From Climacteris rufus (Eukaryota > Chordata > Aves > Passeriformes > Climacteridae), in contig VZRZ01005965.1 of the NCBI GenBank assembly GCA_013398175.1, forward strand, positions 1 to 64,000: a DNA stretch of 64,000 bases, read 5' to 3'. Shown piece by piece: positions 47,824 through 61,500 of the stretch. The number at the start of each line of letters is the position of its first letter. Positions within the stretch are counted from its first letter, which is position 1. The notes under the pieces were generated by a model, which did not search any database, was not told the origin of the DNA, and saw only the letters and a program-made list of their open reading frames with translations. The position numbers were made by a program, and so were the translations under genes.

Positions 47824-50800
47824 GGACTATTAGTCTTAGAGTGGAACTGTTGTGTGTAGACCTAATAGATCTGTACACTGTCACTTCAATAGATACTTAT
47901 GCTGTTATGAACTACATACTCTACATGAGAAATTCAAGGAATTTTTGCAGTTTTTACAGTATAGACAGTCTTATTTTTGACTTAGTGCTTTGTTTTATTT
48001 TGTTATTTTCAAATTGCATCTTGGTGAACCTGACATACTGCTTAGGAGAAGTGGAATCATGTACTGCATTTTCAAAGCCTTTGTGAGATGTAAAACCAGT
48101 TTTCTTTCACAATAAAAGTAAACTAGCATTACCTGATTTTAGGTGGAATTTTAAAAGATAGATACATTTACATCTAGAATGGGTAAATCTGATTGCATTT
48201 TAAGTGACTTTCTAAATTAGAAAATCATGTCATCAAAACAGCAGAAAGAAAAAGTGAAGGCGCATAGAATTGCATCAAATTGGAATTAATCAAGCATTAA
48301 AATACATTTTTACAAAATTTAGCAACCTAGTACTGAGTTTTCCTGTAAATAACTATACCTGCACTTGAAGAAGATAAAGTATAGTAAAGAGAGAATTAAG
48401 CCAGGAAATATACAAAAAAGAACTGTGCTGTATACATAAACCTGGAAGGATAATTTTGCTCCTGTGGAGACAAAGCCCCAGAGTTATTACTAAACACCCC
48501 AGGACTTATCAAATGTCACTAGAAACCTATGGTTATGCAACTGAGCTGAGCCCAGTGTCACCCTTGACTGTAATGAAAGCTCAGACACTTCGCTAAATTT
48601 CAAATATTTAGATACCTACACAGAGGTGTCTGAAACTATGCCCCGGTGAGCGTATTCCACTCACCAAAGTAACAGCCTTCAGAAGTTCCCTGCTCTCAGA
48701 AACTGTACAGCCACCCTGTCTGACTCTGACCTCGTTCAAGTGTGTGAGTAAGGTTTGGGAACAAAAGCAGTTTATTGAGCAACATGTTCATACTTGAGTT
48801 TCCAGCCTATCAACTACTTGGAGATGATTACTTTTATCCTGAAGTAAATGAAATCTGTCTTACTGCTTGGAGGCAACTGCTGCCCTCCTGCTGGAGAGGC
48901 AGCAATGTGCAAGTAGATTCTGCAAACATACTGTCAAATCTATTGTTCACCCCTTTGCTTATCAGGCGGCAATTTGCTTACATGCCAGATAGGAAGTGAA
49001 TATCTACTTTTCTTTCTGGTTTTGAATGAAGCAGAAAGGTATGTGTGTCATGTAATGAAGCATGTGGCAATGATTTTAGCAGTGGTAATGAAACAAACTT
49101 TTGCTATTATTAAACAGGTCATCAGAAAGTGTAGGTAACTGTACTTTGATTCTTAAAAGAGCTATTGATACAAGTAATGTCCGTTTTTGATAAATCTACA
49201 AATCTCATCTTGCATTAAAGGCTTGAACTTACGTCTGTGCAGACTAGAGCAGTGCCATGATAGAGATCTGCTGATCCTTGAGTTCTGGGAGAGAATGTTT
49301 TATATTCACTATTTCAGTGCATTTGTAATGCATGTGCATAGCAGGTCACAATACAGTATGCTACAGATTTACTGTAGATTGGCTGCATGACCATTATTCA
49401 CCTGTACAGCAGCCATTTATGTAGGGGGTTTGGATAGTGGCTAAAAATACAGCAGAATTTACTAAGGAGAGTTGACTGTTTTCTGGGTTATTTATTTTGC
49501 AGCATGTAACTCTTAGAGTTCCCTGTTGCAGCTGTCCTGGTCTGTATAGCTACTTAATACCCACTGTGACTGAAGCACAGTGAAAAATTAGCTCTTGGTG
49601 GTTAGGGTACTTGCGCATCACAGAGGAAGGTTACTGTTCCAATGAATATTTTTAGTTATTTCTGTAATTTATAAATACAGTCTTGACTTGCAGAGTTCCA
49701 CCTTCCAGGCCTGAATCACTTTAGAACAAATGTTTTTCAAGACATGTTTGAGTGCTGGGCTTGATACACTTCAGTATCCAGATCTCATCAGTTTTGTTGC
49801 CCTTTTCACTGAATCCTCTAAAATCACCAGACCTTTAAAAAAAGGAATTATGTGCTGAAAGGGAGACCTTCTCTAAAGAATGAAGAGAGATGTATCTAAA
49901 TTCCAGTGGAAACTCCCCTCCACTGCTATCACTGCGATAGTCACAGGCTGGCTGGTTGTGGACATGAACTTGTGCAAAGTATAGCAAAGATGTTCTGCAG
50001 GGCCAGACTTACTATGTGGCTGAGAAGATTTCTTTCAAACCAAGCTAATGTGTTATTTTTATACAGAAGTATACCTAGTCTTTGTTCCCTACTTGTGTAA
50101 AATGCACTATGGATATATAAACGTATTTATTTAGTCTTAGGTATCTGAAAACAATTACATATTTGAAATATTCCTTGTTCTTTATGTCGTGCCTGTGAGG
50201 TCTTTGTGTTTTGTAAGATGGGATAATGTAGTTCAAATTTATAAGGTTTGTAGATGAACAGAGAGGAACTACAGCATGGCTTTTCTTTGTGCTTCCATTA
50301 TGCCATGACAGTTTTAAACTAAAATAGTTTGCAAGCTAATTTTCTTTGTTTTGCCTAATGTAATTTTAACCTCATGTTGTTTTAAACAAATTGCTGGTAA
50401 TGTAAAATGCCTGATTATCACCTATGAGTAGTATTTTTCACTCCTAATCTGATACTTAAAAGGTGCAAGCAAGAATCCTATAAGCAAAGTAAGGCCTAGT
50501 CTGACCATATTAAAATTCTATGTACATTTTAATTTGATTTCAGTTACATGACCATGTTATACTGAAGCTATTACCTGGCTCAGTGGTCCCACAGACAATT
50601 TCCCTTTCTCATTCTGATTTTATTGTAAATGATTGCCAGTATAGTAAAGGAAACTACAAATTCAATTTTGATCAGTCCCATGAGGGACTTGATTCTTCAT
50701 GACTTACTCTTGTTGTTTTAAAAATAAATTGAAATAGCTATCTAGTTTAAGGGGTTTTCTTCACAGCAGAGGATTAAAATCTGTAATTTATTTTATGCAA

Positions 50801-52674
50801 GGTCTTTTTCTTTATTATGTTATTAAGTAGAAGCTAATATTTAAGAAAATTTTGTAGTGATTATTCCCTTGGGAAAGATTTAGTTCTTCGTTTAATATTT
50901 CCATTTTATATTTAATGGCTTATTGAGATGACTTTTTTTTCTTTCTTTTACACCTGAGCATCACAAACCTGCCGTTTTCTTTTAAAGAGAATGTTTTTTC
51001 GAGTACTTATTATAATTTAGGATTTAAAGGTAGCCCTTCTTCCACTCACTGCACTTAATCCTTACAGTGAGGCAGATTAATAACTCCTTTGGTTTAAAGA
51101 ACTTTGATTTTGCTTCCTCTTTCTGTGCTGTGTTACTGTGATGCAAACTAGCCAAGAACATGGAAAATGAAATAGAAGTTAGAAGGGCACCATGAAGAGA
51201 AGGAAAGGTAACTGCCTAAGAACAAAACAGGTTAATGACTGTGCAGTGTGACCCTCCCAGAGGCAAGTGTGTTAACAGTAAATTTTTAGGATGAGATTCA
51301 GGGCTTGATTGAGCTGCGCAACAGGCATCTATCTAGTGCTGTTTTAGCTGTCACAGTGTGTTCTTTCTGTCCACCAGGCCTAACACTACAGTGAGGTGCT
51401 GATCCTGTGGAGGATATCCTGCATAACCTCGAGAAAAGCAAATGACCCTGTGGTCTGGGCAGAAGATTCAAGTTCACTCTTTCAGACTCAACAAGATCAG
51501 CAATCTAGTGTCTACATGTGAGGTAGGCAACTTAGTCCCATAATGTTCAAAGGAAATGAGGTCAAATACATCTGTTTTAAATGGAGTTAAGTAACTCCAG
51601 TGATTACTCCTTTTTACTTACATGAACTGTTTAGTGTTTATGTATATTCTGAAAGTAAGGGACTAAGTTATATTGAAGCCCTAGACAACATCACTGTTAA
51701 AGAACAGTCACTGTAGCCTGAGGGGAAAAAAGATTTTAAAAATAGCAATTTAAATTGCTGCTGTTCAGGAAAATACCAGTTATTGGGTTAAATACAGAAC
51801 AGACAAGGTAGTAGGGTGAAAAAAAAGTCTTGATCAAGTTTGTTCTTGCTTCTAACGACAGACTTGCTTCATTAGCTGAAATAGTTCTTTGATACTAGGC
51901 TTTCCTCCCTGCAGTTGCTATGGTACCTAGAGCAACTGGAACAGGAACATACTGTCAGAAAGATTCGGGAAGATAGACAGGTGCAAGCTTGTTGCATGTT
52001 TTCTTAAAACTCAGCCCCTCTTATATGACCAATCAAGACCATTTATACTAGTGACGAATAATTTAAAATATCCATGTCAGTGAAGGATCTTCAAAAAGTA
52101 TATGAGTGGTATCTTTATGTCTGTGCATTAGTTAGAGGAATGGATTAAAAAAACAAATAAACAAATCTGAAATTAATAAATCCTAGAAAGCCAGTCCTTA
52201 GAGAAGTAATAAGAGAAATATAACATTAGGACATGAAGCAGAAAGAAGGGAAAGGGGGAAATAGGTATATCTTTTGAATATCTTCATTTCTCTAGAACCT
52301 TACACACTCAGTTCCCTTACCTACCTAGTGTACAACTATAACCAACAGTTCTTTCTTGAGAAGATCACAATGTAAAATGACAGTAAGTATTAGAAAGGAA
52401 GGTGAGAATCTAAGACAGAATCAAGAATTAATCAGCTTCTTTTTGTAAAGAATCTAGAAAGTTTAGTTTCTGCTTCTCAAATGAGGATACTACTCTCCTT
52501 ATGTAACCTTAAAAAAAAAAGTTCAGATTGTATTTAGGAGACTATGACTCTTCTCTGCATCAGCTAGCTTTAAATTTCAGTGAAACACAGTACAGTAGAA
52601 GCTGTAAAGAGTAGTTCCCTAAATTGGCCCATTTACATGAAAGTATCTTCTGTGACACTGAAAGAAGTCCAGCC

Positions 52675-52719
52675 TTGGTATCTTCTCACTTGGTATCTTC
52701 TCACTTGGTATCTTCTCAC
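52675..52719. repeat. Three perfect tandem copies of a 15-bp unit
   Basis: TTGGTATCTTCTCAC is repeated exactly three times (52675-52689, 52690-52704, 52705-52719). A diverged half-unit (AAGTATCTTCTGTGAC) lies about 25 bases upstream, suggesting local slippage from a single ancestor. Confidence 0.95.
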
Positions 52720-52846
52720 ATGTTGAGTGTTCAGAACAAGTGATAGTTTTTAACTTATCACACCTGAAAATGTAAAACCTCATACAGTGTGAGATCGGCA
52801 TTTTCCTGGGAACTTAACAATGAGAGTTCTCATATAGAGAAAGTTC

Positions 52847-52870
52847 TCAAATAGAGAAAACTCTATTTGA
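52847..52870. repeat. Short perfect inverted repeat (10-bp stem, 4-base loop)
   Basis: TCAAATAGAG, a loop of AAAA, then CTCTATTTGA. Its left arm is also part of a direct repeat (GTTCTCATATAGAGAAA followed by GTTCTCAAATAGAGAAA). It is too short to be a microRNA precursor. Confidence 0.8.
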
Positions 52871-55800
52871 TGTTCTAGGAAAATGAAGCAAGAAAAATAT
52901 TTTAAACAGAGCATATCAAGTTCAATTCAAAGTTTAAGTAGTTTCTAAAAAAAAAACCTTCTAACTTGCTTCTGTTCCCATAATAGTATGGGAAAAGGTA
53001 GTATTGGTTACTCTTGACTCAAAGCTTTAGAGCATGTACGGATTCTGGGGAAAAATGTGCTGGTTTGTTCTACAGCTCTGTTTTCCTATTTTCTAGTTTT
53101 CCTTTACTATTTAAACTTCAAAAGTCAACACTATCTATTTAATATGGAGATGCAGTGTTAGTGGCATTCTTTTGCTGTCCCTTTGTATCCACACTGACCT
53201 AATAAATACTAAGCATACGAACCTAGTGAGCTAATAAGTAAATCTACAGTGGTGAATCCATGTTCTAGGCATGGCCATTAGGAGGTGCTCAGCTTGGTTG
53301 AGGTGCCTTTCCAACATCCAGGCATAAGTAGTATCTACACCACTGCTTCCCCATTAAGTTAACCACATGCATGAGCATAGCCTTGAGCTGTACCATTTGC
53401 TGCCCTTACGCTCTGTAACGTGATTATTATCATGGCTTTATTTTTTTGCTTGAAAAATGTCTGAATAATGACATCTGAGTAGTGTTTCTAGAGCATGCCA
53501 TCAAATGTAGACGTTGCCTTTGGGTGTGGTGTTGAGGCAAATGGTGGTGCAGGAACCATTGTATGTTGTTACATAAATCTACATTCTGCATTTTGAATAC
53601 CATATGCAGTAGATGACTGACATAAGCTTTGGAATCCCTTGTCATTGAAGTTCTCGAACTTCTAAACTGAAAAATTTCTCGATGTCATTTGTCAGGAATG
53701 TTATAGTTGTCATTTATCCTTTCTTGGGGAAGAATAAGAGATTTGATGACTTCTCAGAGTTGTTTCAATCTGTGTTTTGTTCTGGGGTTTTATTTTTATA
53801 GGTTATCAATAGCTACATTATTCTAGGTACCAAAGAGATCCTTAATAACTGAAGCCATAATAAGAGCCACTGTATGGGAATTCAGCCAGATGGACCCAGG
53901 TGAGAAATAAGCTGTTAATTTTAATAGTCAGGGTGATTAGCCACTGGAACAGGCTATGTTTATGGGGATGATAGAATATCAACTCCATCTCAAGTTTTTC
54001 AGGTTTAGCATCCATCAGCTTTTGAAGATGCACTATAATCAAATGCCAGCCACTGCCCTATTTTGTAAAGAATTATTTTACAGGCCCAAGGTGTATTACA
54101 GCAGTCAGATCTACAATCCTACTCTAGTCTTGAAAATGGTGAGTGTGAATGTGGGAAAGCATCCATCATAGTACAGTCAGGCACTGGAATGATTCTTTGA
54201 AAGATGTATATTGTCAATTCAATCAGAAATTGGAATGCAAGCTACTCCGGTTCCCCTTAGGTTTCTTCCTCATGCAGAGTTTTAAGGGAAGACCGCTAAG
54301 TTACTCAATCTCTCCAAGCAGCTTTGCAACTAAGTGGGATTTAGCATTGTACATGTATCATGAAATTCTTTTCAAGTATAAATATCACATCCAGTGTGTA
54401 TGGTTTATTTGGGTACTCTTTGCATGCTTTTTAAATTTTTAAGGACCCTAGGATCCCTGCATTTTTGTATCCTAAATGAATACTTTCTGGATGGCTTGTG
54501 TTAGGGGTATTGAGTCGTATTACCTATTTAAGTGCTGAAGTCACTTTCAGTTGTTTTTTTTACATCAGAGACATACATCACTGATATTATTGCTCTGTGC
54601 AGTTTTTGTAGAGTTATTCATTAAGGCTTTTTTTAAAAAACAGATAATGGCTGAAATGTCTTTTTCTTTTTGCACTATTCTCCATGATTCATACTGTCTA
54701 ACTGAATTTGCCTCTGGCTTTTAAGAAAGTAGTAACACTAGAGATTCGTTGACGGGACTTCAAATTATCAAGTTTTACAACAAAACAGGACTTTTAAGAT
54801 TTTGTCAAACGTTTTATTACTTGATCACAGATGGAGAAAGGTTGTATATGACAACTACTTTTTTTTTAACGTAACTGAGATACTTTGAGCATCTTGACAA
54901 CTTACAACACTGCTATTTCACTATGAAGAAACAATCGCTGCCTGTTCCTGCCCCACGTCCTCTTCAGGTTATCAAATGAAATCTCTAGCATTATGAAGGG
55001 AAAAAATTACATGGGAAGCAAACTTCCATGATTTATTATTATTTGCCAGATGAGTCTTTACCTTACATAAGTAATAGTTTGCCTCCATTCTTTAGCAGGC
55101 TGAAACATAACTTGCCAAGTTATCTATGTATTAAGTGAAACCACGTTATTTTTTATGTGATTATCTAGTGAATATTATTTTTAGCTGTTGTTTGGGTTTG
55201 CTTTCAGCCATCTTTCTTGACTCATGACTGTTGCTGTACTAAGTGTATAAGATTAAGGACATTCTTGCTGAAGGACTAAACAAATGCTCGGACAAAAAAA
55301 ATAATTATATAATTCATAAATTATTATTAAAATTCTAATTTTTGCTGGATTTTATTATCTGAAATAAGTTAGGCAGAAGTTTGTAGATGGAGATAATTTC
55401 TCTTATGATCTATATTGAATGGATAAACTTTCAACTATGCTTTTTGAACTCTTAAAAGTTGTCTTCAGATCTATCTACAAATCCTAGTCTTATCTGTATG
55501 GTTAGGTCACCAGAGTTGTAAGACCAGTACGATAGTAAATAGCATACTTTAGATGTAAGAAAATTAATCTAAAGAGAAAATTTTTGTACTCCATGCTATC
55601 TCAATTAAGTTCTACTTCAGGAATTTTTCTTTGAAAGAGTGTTTTCTGTTTCTGCTCCTAGATCTATTCCAACACCAGTGTCTAGTTGCCCTGTGACTAT
55701 CAAGACCTGTTCTAATCTAGTTGTTTTCACTGATCTAGTACAGTTATGCCTCGGAGAACCTTGGAGACATATATTAAGTGAAAGCATTTTTACTTGTGGT

Positions 55801-58170
55801 TTACTTTTTTGTCTTGTTGATGAGTTGCTTGATGCTCTTGCTTTGATGACTTTTCAGAAATTAGATGTAGCAGCTGCTTGCATGTATTTACTTTGTGAGA
55901 GAACAATAGTAGAAATCTTTTTTAAGGCTTTAATCATGCTACTTTTTCTGCCAAACTTTGTGTTTGTTTCCCTCTCTTTCTGTTCAGGGAGGGAAAAGGT
56001 GTCTACCTAGAAATGGACAGTAGGGGGACTTGGACTCTGTTCTCTCTTATATTTATGTATTTTATTTTCAATAGTTGGTGGATTCAAAACACAGAATGCT
56101 TCAAACACTGACAAGACATCCTTGTTCTGTGTCTTCGTAGCAGGGACTAAACCCGCAGTTCTTTCTGCCTTTATCTATGAGTTTTTGATTATTATCCTAG
56201 GGCTAGATTTTTTTCTGCCTGCTCTCCTTCCTGCTCTGAGCATCTTACATCCCAAGGCAGAGGGTGACTGGCTGACCTTTCACAGGACTAGTGAGAGGTG
56301 CTTGCTTCCACACTGCTTGTTAGCCCTAAGGGGAAGCACCATCTAGCTCTTTTCAGATTTAAAGAAGATAATTTGAGAACTGGAAAAATGTTTGGGATGT
56401 TGTGGATTTTTTGCTTTTTTGTTTTTTTAAAATAAATATTAATTTATGTATACTTTAATCATCTAATTGCTTTTCCTCTGAGTGATGTGTACAGAGTTAA
56501 TCCACTTCTGTTGGATTTTAATACATCTTAAAAAGAAGAGTCAATGTTTTAGTTGTTAGATATTTTAACAACACAGAGATCCGAATCTGTTCTATTGCTG
56601 CTTTTGTCTTCTGTCTATGTACAGCACGGATATCATATTCTTCCCTGCCTGAGGAGGCCACAGACAACTGTCTTGACTAAAGACAAAGCCAGGGCCTAAA
56701 ATATAGAGGAGCTTAAACAATGAGCTAAAAAGTGATTGAAAAGCTTGTTGCAAAACTAGAGGGAGAAATGTGTTCTTCAGGGAAGAAGATTAGTCTGTAT
56801 TCCCAAATATTGTGCTAGGAAGCTCTAACTTCAGGAGAATACTGCAGTATGTGCATGGACCTTTTGATTTAATAATTTTCCTTTGTGTCTATGGATAATT
56901 CTTCTTTTTTTCGTGTTTTTTTTCTTCTTTTCTTTAAAAGAGATTGTGGTCTGTCTGTATAACATTTAGACCAATTTCACAAAATAAATCTATTCCAGAA
57001 TAAACCCCTGTCAAGGAAACACAGGTGGTGGTCACTCTCATGTTAGAATCCTTGATAATGCCTTTGATAGATATGCAGAGTTCTTCAGCAGAATAAATGT
57101 GGAGAAACAAAAACATATCCAGTCACAGATAACAGTTCATAGCCAGCTCACAGAGCATGAAGGATCCTGGTTCATTTTTAATGTCTTTTTCCTTCTTTAT
57201 ATCAATCTTTAACTTGAATACCTCATTCTCTTGCTCATGCATATACATTTCCTCTGATGTTCCTTCTTATGCTCATAACTTTGCTTCCTTTATCTATTTT
57301 TAGTTTTGTTATTTTTAGTTAGCAATTTCATTGGACTCTGAGATTGAAATTAGTAGAATTAAAAGAAAAGCTGTTCTGTTCCTGTGTATTGACACAAGTT
57401 AATAATTTTATTAAAATTTGGTTTCATAAGCACAAACATCAAATACTATATTCAATGACCTGAAACCTCTTACCTGGCCTCAGGGGCTCTTCCAGAGGAG
57501 CACAGGACTCCTGTGAATCCGGTGCCACATCTTCCTGCCTATCACAGATACTCTAGGGCCTTTTCTGTTGCATTGTATATTTACGGTGAAGTAGCTGAAT
57601 CCCATTCAAGTTGCTTTTAAGCAGATTTTGTTGACATTAGTATTGATGGCAGTGGAATTGCTGAAGAACAGCATTTTAAACACCGCTATTTAGGAATTAG
57701 CTGAATTCAGTGGGAGTGGGAGAATAAGCTGGTTTTTATTCAGGAGGCATGAAAAGTTTAGTATATATCTATAGTTTACTGGGATGCATTCAGAAACCTG
57801 GCTTTACAGGGAAGAACAAAATACATTATACAGTCGCATCCTCTTAGGGTCTTTGCTGAAATTGAGTTGTTTTGCTGTGAAAAGATGTCGGCAGCTCCAT
57901 AATGACTAGAAAATATCTTGATTCCTCCTAAAAGAGATTTGATGTCAGTGGTAGAATTACATGGATAGTCTAATACCTAGTCATATCTTTTTTTGAAGAT
58001 TTTTTTTCCTATTTCAGATATTTTTGCTCATTAAAATATGTAGGAGCCAGTTTCAAATCCTGTTGGGGGAATGGTGGACAATGTTTTGATGTGAATCAAG
58101 ACTTGAAATGTTTATTCTGTTTAATATGTTGTATGTAGAGATATAATTGCATGCTCCCTCTTTTCTGTGG

Positions 58171-58567
58171 AAGCTGGGGCTGTTGCTAAGGACACTGATA
58201 TTCTTTAGCCTGCAGAAAAGAAGGCTCAGGGGTGACCTTACTGCTACCTGAGAGGAGGTTGTAGCAAGATGGGGGTTGGCCTCTTCTTCCAAGCAACCAG
58301 CAACCAGACAAGAGAAAATGGCCTCAAGTTGCTCCTGGGGCGGTTCAGGTTGGACATCAGGAGGAGTTCATCAGGAGGAATTTCTTCACTGAAAGGGTTG
58401 TTAAATGTTGGAATGGACCACCCAGGGACACGATGGAGTCACCATCCCTGGAGGTGTTAAAAAAAAAGACTGGACATGTAGTCTAGTTGACAAGGTTGTA
58501 TTCAGTCAAAGGTTGGACTCCATTATTTCAGAGGTCTTTTCCAGCCTAACTGATTTTGTGATTCTTT
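58171..58567 (+). mobile_element. CR1 LINE, end of ORF2 and 3' tail
   Basis: The + strand encodes pieces of the CR1 ORF2 C-terminus (GVGLFFQATSNQTRENGLKL, then FRLDIR, then FFTERVVKCWN, then ESPSLEVLK), followed by the tail GGTTGGACTCCATTATTTCA and TTTTCCAGCC. Two lesions are visible. One is extra sequence near 58190-58208. The other is a roughly 14-bp tandem duplication (CATCAGGAGGAGTT then CATCAGGAGGAATT, about 58357-58384) that breaks the frame. Confidence 0.92.
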
Positions 58568-61500
58568 AGTGTTAAGGTATAAGAAACTCAGAATAACCTG
58601 ATAACATTCATTGTTTCAATGTACTTTTTTTCTAGCTAGACACCATTTGTTTCATCATTTAGATTCTTCTGATGACAGTACTTACGGTTACAATTTTCTG
58701 CATCCTTTCCCAAAAAACTTAGAAGTCAAAAGAAACAGCTTTTACTTAGGTGTCTCTGAAACCCTTTAAAGAAAATAAAGAGCTCACTTTTTAGACAGTG
58801 TGAGTTTTTCAGTCAAAACTAACTTAATCAAATATAACAGATGACAGAGATTTTAACTGTGCTTTCAAAAGACAGCTTTGTTGATAATATGAAAGTTAAG
58901 CAATTAGTTTTCTTTCCAGACTTCTCAGCTGTTATTCACAAGGAAAGTATTGTGAGAAATTCTACTCTTGCCTTTGACCCCTTCCTTCACACTTACAAAT
59001 ACATGAAAGTGAAAACTAATGTTCTCTGTTCTTTATACATTATTCACTTAAAATTCTCTGAAGAATAACCATGAAGGGTTGCATATATTGGTTTATAAAC
59101 ATAGTTACTCTAATACTTCTCTTTCAAGACGAATAAAGAAAACCATTGTTGCATTTGCTTCAAAAGTTAAAATTATTTGTTCAGTGTCTGCAATATCAGT
59201 CTGAAGGAAAGTAGTTTGAGAAACATTTTATGCCTAAACAGTTTCCCCTACTGTAGCTCAAAACCTACAAGCACAGTAATCCATCAATTTTCAGTTCATG
59301 GTGTCTTCTCTAGTACAGTAAAAGCAGGAGGTTTTGCAGTATAGACGATTGTGTTCAGATTATAATCTTTTGTATTTTTTCATAGATTCTCATGAAAAGC
59401 ATAGGTATTTTTTCCCACCCTCCTGTTCATACATTGAATATGTGAAGATTTTGAAGTCCAGGATTTATATTTTTCATCTTAGAGGTGGCAAGTGGAAAGT
59501 ACACCTCACTGAAATTAGTTTCATAGCATGGTGATTTGGCATTGAGTCACTCAAGACAGCTGGGTGGTGGAACCACTGGGATAATTAATTAATCTGTTGA
59601 GGATGTGCTGAAAGACTTTGCCAGAGACATGTCATCATGAATTTGCCTTTGAAAAGTACCTATTTCTTACTGTTGTTTAGTCATACTTAGTGATTATGAG
59701 TTTTAGAAGTTTTGCTGGAAGTAGTTCTGTCCTAAATTGGGCAGTTTAGCTGCCATTGTAGGCTGTGGAGAGAAAGGACAATGCAGTGCACCAGTCATGG
59801 CTACTGAAGGTACCTTTCTCCATTAACAAGAGAAAGAGCCCAGAGCCACGAGACTCCTTGCTGTCTGTACTTAACTGGAATACACTTGAGCAGCTGTACT
59901 AAATCCACAAAGGTAACAAACCCTGTCTTCCTTCCACATAATTAGGACATCTAAGTTAGGAGCCTAGCTTTCCTGAGCTCCTTTGTAGTCAACAGTGAGA
60001 GAAACGTACACGCGGAGGAGAATTACTTCTCCATCTCCCACTTCAGTGCCTCAATTGCTCCCTGAAGTTAGACAATGTCAATTGATGTATCAAGTCACAT
60101 TGATTTTAGTAGGAACTGGGTTGCCATTGTGAATTTGAGTACCTAAATGCATATTCATTGTCTTTAAATATTCTGGTTTCCAAAACCTTTGTTCAAACTC
60201 CCTGTGCAAACAGAGGCTCAGGTGATTCAGTTGTCTGCTTCTCTCTGTTGGATTTGTGGGGTGTCCTATAATCCTGATATCCTCATTTAACATAGGTTCC
60301 TGAATGTATGAGTTTTTGCAAGCATGGCTTTTATTTTTGTCTTTCATGTTTTCATACCTCCTTATATTTTAAATATCTGTGGTACTGGAAGGATAAAATT
60401 GATTTCAAGGCTTGTGAACCACCTGAGTATTGGAGATCTCTTTTAAGAAGGATAGGTAGTTTTGATTTCTTTGAGTTCACTTTATTTTCATTGATTTATG
60501 TTAGAAACATTTATGCTAAAGAATAGTATTCCGTTCAAACAGAATAAGATAACTTTGTCTGGCAATTTCTCAGTTTTGATAATGTGTTTTCCTAAAGCTC
60601 TTTTTAAATTTTTTCTCTTTATTTATTTTTAGCATCAATATGAACTTTAAGGTATTCCTTTTCCTTCCTTGCTGTCTATTTGACAGTATGTGCTGTCCTC
60701 GGCTTGTTGTAGTAGCCCAACCACTTTTGTGGTTTCTTTGTGAACTGCAGTGGAAAACTAACACTGAATAATTTTTCCTGCTGTATTATATTTAAATTGG
60801 ATACTTTCCCTGATCTGCTTCATGGAGCAGCTGCACAAACAGTTGTGTGTCTGTCTGGTACTGCAGCCAAAGGCTTGTGAAACCATAGCCTAAGTCATGG
60901 TGCTTTTGAGCTACTTCCAGTGCTTCTAATTAAAAGGCAGCTATGATTACAGGTCTGTCATAACTTCTGGTTTTGTAGTCTTTCTTATTAGAGTAGATGC
61001 TCACATTCATCCCAAGATGTAGTTATTAACGCCATCTGTTTTACTGTAAATCAAATAGGCTACTTTAAGTTCAGAGAAGGAAACCAGTAGGACAGTCTTA
61101 CCACTTCCAGTGCTTCATATAACTAATGCTAAAAAGTATTACTTAATTAAAAGGTTGACATAGTTTGTCCATAGTGTAGTGGATTCCTACTGGATATTTA
61201 TAATCAAGTAAATGCATCAGAACCATATTCTACTTTATAAGGATTTGTTTGCAGATTTGTTGCATGAGTTCTGAACAGTGCAGACTGAAAATATGGTACT
61301 GTTAATTAATATACAACTTTTCTCAAGACAATTGACAGAAACAACTGTAGTATAAAATGCAAGAGATACACAAATTAGATCTATAAGTTACTATAGAATT
61401 TCTGAATTGAATTCTGAAATTCAGCAGAACTTGAGCTGGGAATAAATGTTTAGGTGCATCGAAATTACAGCAAGGGAAGATATGACTAATATTTAATTTA

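Larger units (their letters stand above)
45011..58170 (+). other. GPC5: GPC5 intron 2, long segment without recognised exons
   Basis: AT-rich intronic DNA. It contains a poly-T tract split by a 17-N gap (47770-47823), a 15-bp triplicate (52675-52719) and a small perfect hairpin (52847-52870). The stretch at about 48460-48770 is less AT-rich and unassigned. No CR1 or LTR was recognised, which is a long interval compared with the rest of the window. Confidence 0.6.

Noticed and set aside
47670..48086. 138-codon frame on +
   Set aside because: It depends on translating poly-T and an N gap.
52847..52870. Hairpin considered as a new microRNA precursor
   Set aside because: The stem is only 10 bp with a 4-base loop, far shorter than a microRNA precursor stem.
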